A DNA stretch of 64,000 nt, taken from NCBI GenBank assembly GCA_028532985.1, contig JANCIK010000006.1, positions 2,666,001 through 2,730,000 of the forward strand, written 5' to 3'. Shown piece by piece: positions 61,202 through 64,000 of this stretch. Within the stretch, counting starts at the first letter, position 1. Every line of letters starts with the position of its first letter. A program made the position numbers and the translations under genes. The DNA comes from Stropharia rugosoannulata. Lineage: Eukaryota > Basidiomycota > Agaricomycetes > Agaricales > Strophariaceae. The notes under the pieces were generated by a model that was given only the letters and a program-made list of their open reading frames with translations, did not search any database and was not told where the DNA came from.

Positions 61202-64000
61202 ATGGCGGCATCGAGGGAACAGTCACTTTACGGTCGACGTCGATCTAACACGGCACAGTCTAACTACAGATCAATCGCGCCAGCCTCTCTGTCCATTGGG
61301 GACTCAAAAGCCCTACATGCCTGGGTGCACGACGTGAAGGACTCGCATTCGGTGGTGTTCAATCAGTCATGGTGGCCTGGAGTTGCGGAAGGGGATTTCC
61401 TGCGCGTGCTATGCAACAATGCAGACGACGCCGACAGTGCGTTTTTGTTTATGGTACCCAAGGAAGAGATGTGTCCGAAGCCTCAACTCCAGGTGCGTTC
61501 TTGTCATACTGTGAGGACAGAATTGCGGTGTAATTGCTTCTTGATTGCTTCTCTAGATTTCCGTTCCACGCCCTATTGCTGAGGTCTTCGGGTTGCGCAA
61601 TAACGGGGAGGTCACGCTTATTAAGGTGAACATAATGAGCTTCAACTAGGCCTACTCTGACCTTGTACAGGTGGACAAGGCCGCTTGGTGTGCAGAGTAT
61701 GTCGAGTTCATATTCCAGGACCAGTATCTTGGAAGGAACGACATGTGGAGGCTGGGAAAGTACCTATCGGGACAGTGCATCTATAAAGATCAAGAAGTGT
61801 CGTTTATTGGGGGAATTGTGGCGAAAATACAGAACATCTATATCGGCGGGGAGAAGGTGCGCATTGCAATGCGATGATAAGGCTTATACTCAACCACTCT
61901 AGGTCTCTTCAGCGCTTATGACCACCTCGACTAAAGCCGTGTATCGCTCCTTCTCTGCAAAGATCACGATATTCATCCAGGTCTGCCGCGAGCTATGGGA
62001 ATTCGACGGCGACGGGGAGCGATACTATGAAAAGGTTGTACACTCGTTCCTTCCCGCGCTCTTCTCGAAGTGGCGCGAGGCGAACACGAATCACATCGTA
62101 ACAATCGTGCTCATATCGCGCGTGTTTTACGATGAGTCCGAGATTGACTACGCGGCAGGCCCGCTCCGCAGGGACGACCACGGGAACTGGTACAAGGACT
62201 TCTTCAAGGTCATCACGGACCTGGAGGTCATATACGAGTGGAAGGGCACACTCGTCAGCCTGAAGAACTCATTCTGGGACTTCCAGCGCGACATCCTGCT
62301 GACGCACCATTACCACCGCGCGACGCAGGCCGGCGCACAGTCGCAGGAGGTGCGCCTCGTCGGGCGGCTGTCGCACGCGCAGGACGGACCGATTCTGGAG
62401 GCGCTGAACCTGGGGCTTAATCCTACGGAGACACACTATATCGACCGCTCGTTGAACCTGACTGGCGCGAGCACGCTCTTGATCTCTCCCGGGACGGGGT
62501 ACTTTCGCGTATCCAAACAGCTGCTGCGACTTACAACGACGCGGATGCTCGACCAGGGATTCGTGCTCGACCTTATTCTGCTAACGAAGCAGCCGCTGCA
62601 CCAGAGCCCTATCTTCAGCTTCGAGGGCGTGGACCCTGTACCCAAAGAGAAGGAAGGCGCCACGGCTGAATTTAAGGAGCCCAAGTTTGAGAACGATAGA
62701 ATGGTAATGGACCCACTCATGTCTGACCCACTGTGGTCCGGGGAGGACGATTCTAAAGCTGATGCAAGACAGAAGAAGACGTTCTGGTGGGAGCCTTTCT
62801 GGATATCAACGACGTTCTGGGATAAACAAATGGATTTGCCGTTCAGACAGGATAGGTAGGGCTCACCTTCGCACCTTGAGATTAATCTCACTCTACTCAG
62901 GTTTCTTGCTCGCGCAAAAATACACGAGATCCAGATGCTTGGTCTGCTTGAACATGATGTCTTGTCGAGCATTGAGGTCCCTTACATGGATACATCTTCG
63001 AGTCCATCGTCTGAGCAAGGGTCCTCCGAGGGCAAGCCGGAGTCTACTATCTCTAAGCTAGAAGCTGATAAGTTCGACCTCGAAACGTTTGCCTTGTCGT
63101 TCAACTACGATACCATCCCCCTGCCCCCCGCTACCGAAGGCAAGCCTACGCCGCAGCCTACCCGGCCCCCAAATGAGAAACGGAACTCACACAGACAGTC
63201 TCTCATCGGTTCTGGGAAAATAAGCACTATCGAAGAGAGCCCCAAGCCGCAGATCCAGAAGGAGTTGCCCCCGGAGGGATCAACGACCATTACCTCCCCC
63301 GTCAAGCGCAGCGCTTCCCCTTCGCAGTTGTCAGTTCGGTCAGAGGCAAGGTCTGAGCGGTCGACATCATCGCGAGGGTTGTCGCGGACAGCTAACAGCA
63401 ATGTTTCTAAATCATCCCTCGCGTCCAAGTTGGGTGCGCCGGCGTGGCTTTTCAATCCCTTCAGGAGTCAGCCAAGTGAGCCGCAGACGACGCAAGTGTC
63501 AGCATCGGGGTCGCCCAGCGCCCACAGTGAGAAATCCCAGAAGAGCCTTGCACAGGCTATGCCTTCCAACCCGATTACGATGCCGGGCGTGTCGAAGCCT
63601 TCGCATCAACCTAGCAGTCATACTATCCAGCCTGTGACAATTAAAGGCAAGGCAGCACCCCCTGCTCCCCGCTCAAGTCTCAGTCGGACGTTGGAGGACG
63701 AGACGCTGATGTATAAGTCTTCCTATATTCGCCGCTCGCCTATAAACACGCCTCCGCGCGACGACCATATGGCGAGCAAGCGGCGTAGCGGCGGGAGCAG
63801 CCTGGCGCATTCTTTTCCGTCGTCATACTCTCCCGTATCAGTGGTCAACCCCACCCGCCCGCAGGGTAAAGTCTCATACTCGCAGGCGTCGCTAGCGCGC
63901 CGCTGGCAGCACACATACCCCCAGCCCGTTTACAAGCACGAACTCAAGTGGAAGTCCATAGTCACGCCCGCCTGCCTACCGCTGACTGTTGAACACTTCC
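61202..64000 (+). CDS. IML1: Iml1/DEPDC5 homolog, SEACIT/GATOR1 subunit (partial, runs off right edge)
   Basis: Iml1 is the Rag-family GAP subunit that turns down TORC1 at the vacuole when amino acids are scarce. It starts at ATG 61202 (MAASREQSLYGRRRSNTAQS) and is open to the window end. The N-terminal domain has HDSKALHAWVHD-like IGDSKALHAWVHDVKDS, VDKAAWCAEYVEFIFQDQYL with GRNDMWRLGKYLSGQCIY, and the highly conserved ITIFIQVCRELWEFDGDGER, YYEKVVHSFLPALFSKWREA, IVLISRVFYDESEIDYAAGP, GNWYKDFFKVITDLEVIYEW and FWDFQRDILLTHHYHRA. ALNLGLNPTETHYIDRSLNL and SPGTGYFRVSKQLLRLTT follow. A long Ser-rich linker leads to the last visible residues ACLPLTVEHF. The DEP domain and catalytic parts further on are not in the window. 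Introns near 61500, 61625, 61857 and 62860 join in frame. Confidence 0.93.

Overview
The window reads as nuclear DNA of a filamentous basidiomycete, most likely an Agaricomycete. Genes are split by many short GT-AG introns of roughly 50-60 bases, spacing is compact, and the gene content is typically fungal (velvet regulator, sorting nexin 41/Atg20-like protein, GMC and BBE-type FAD oxidoreductases, a family of large F-box-like proteins). Conserved single-copy genes can be named with confidence; species cannot be named from this sequence alone.

Layout. 1-0.85 kb: tail of an F-box/LRR-like gene cut by the left edge. 1.3-3.2 kb: mitochondrial rhomboid protease (-). 4.0-6.7 kb: nucleoporin Nup85 (-). 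6.7-9.4 kb: gene-free and rich in inverted repeats, with a 105-bp palindrome and a 927-bp long-TIR element with a perfect target duplication. 9.4-20.6 kb: housekeeping block with a RING E3 ligase (-), argininosuccinate synthase (+), a KptA/Tpt1-like RNA 2'-phosphotransferase with a presequence-like N terminus (-), phosphomannomutase (-), Vms1/ANKZF1 of ribosome quality control (+) and a small zinc-finger-like protein (+). 20.9-22.2 kb: seven-TM protein (-). 24.1-29.9 kb: three oxidoreductases, GMC (+, with an in-frame stop), aldo-keto reductase (-) and BBE-like FAD oxidase (+), which could be a small metabolic cluster. 30-31.6 kb: gene-poor, with 69-70 bp tandem repeats and an orphan acidic reading frame. 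31.7-40.5 kb: tandem array of four paralogous F-box-like genes with acidic tails (three open, the fourth decayed); a fifth, heavily decayed and inverted copy lies at 58.7-60.5 kb. 41-42.8 kb: GH5 glycosidase (-). 43.1-43.9 kb: hAT-like non-autonomous transposon with an 8-bp target duplication. 44.8-64 kb: AATF/Bfr2, SNX41/Atg20-like, a P-loop kinase-like protein, a TPR protein, Tim23, a velvet-domain regulator, a CYSTM peptide, cytochrome c1, and the first half of Iml1/DEPDC5 running off the right edge.

The window therefore mixes conserved cores (mitochondrial biogenesis and respiration, ribosome production and quality control, TORC1 control, nuclear pore) with fast-evolving islands. The most unusual material is the F-box duplication-and-decay series with a shared core promoter, the two transposons with complete target duplications, and the single nonsense codon in an otherwise intact GMC gene. 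I found no CRISPR array, rRNA or tRNA gene, and no clearly new multi-gene system.
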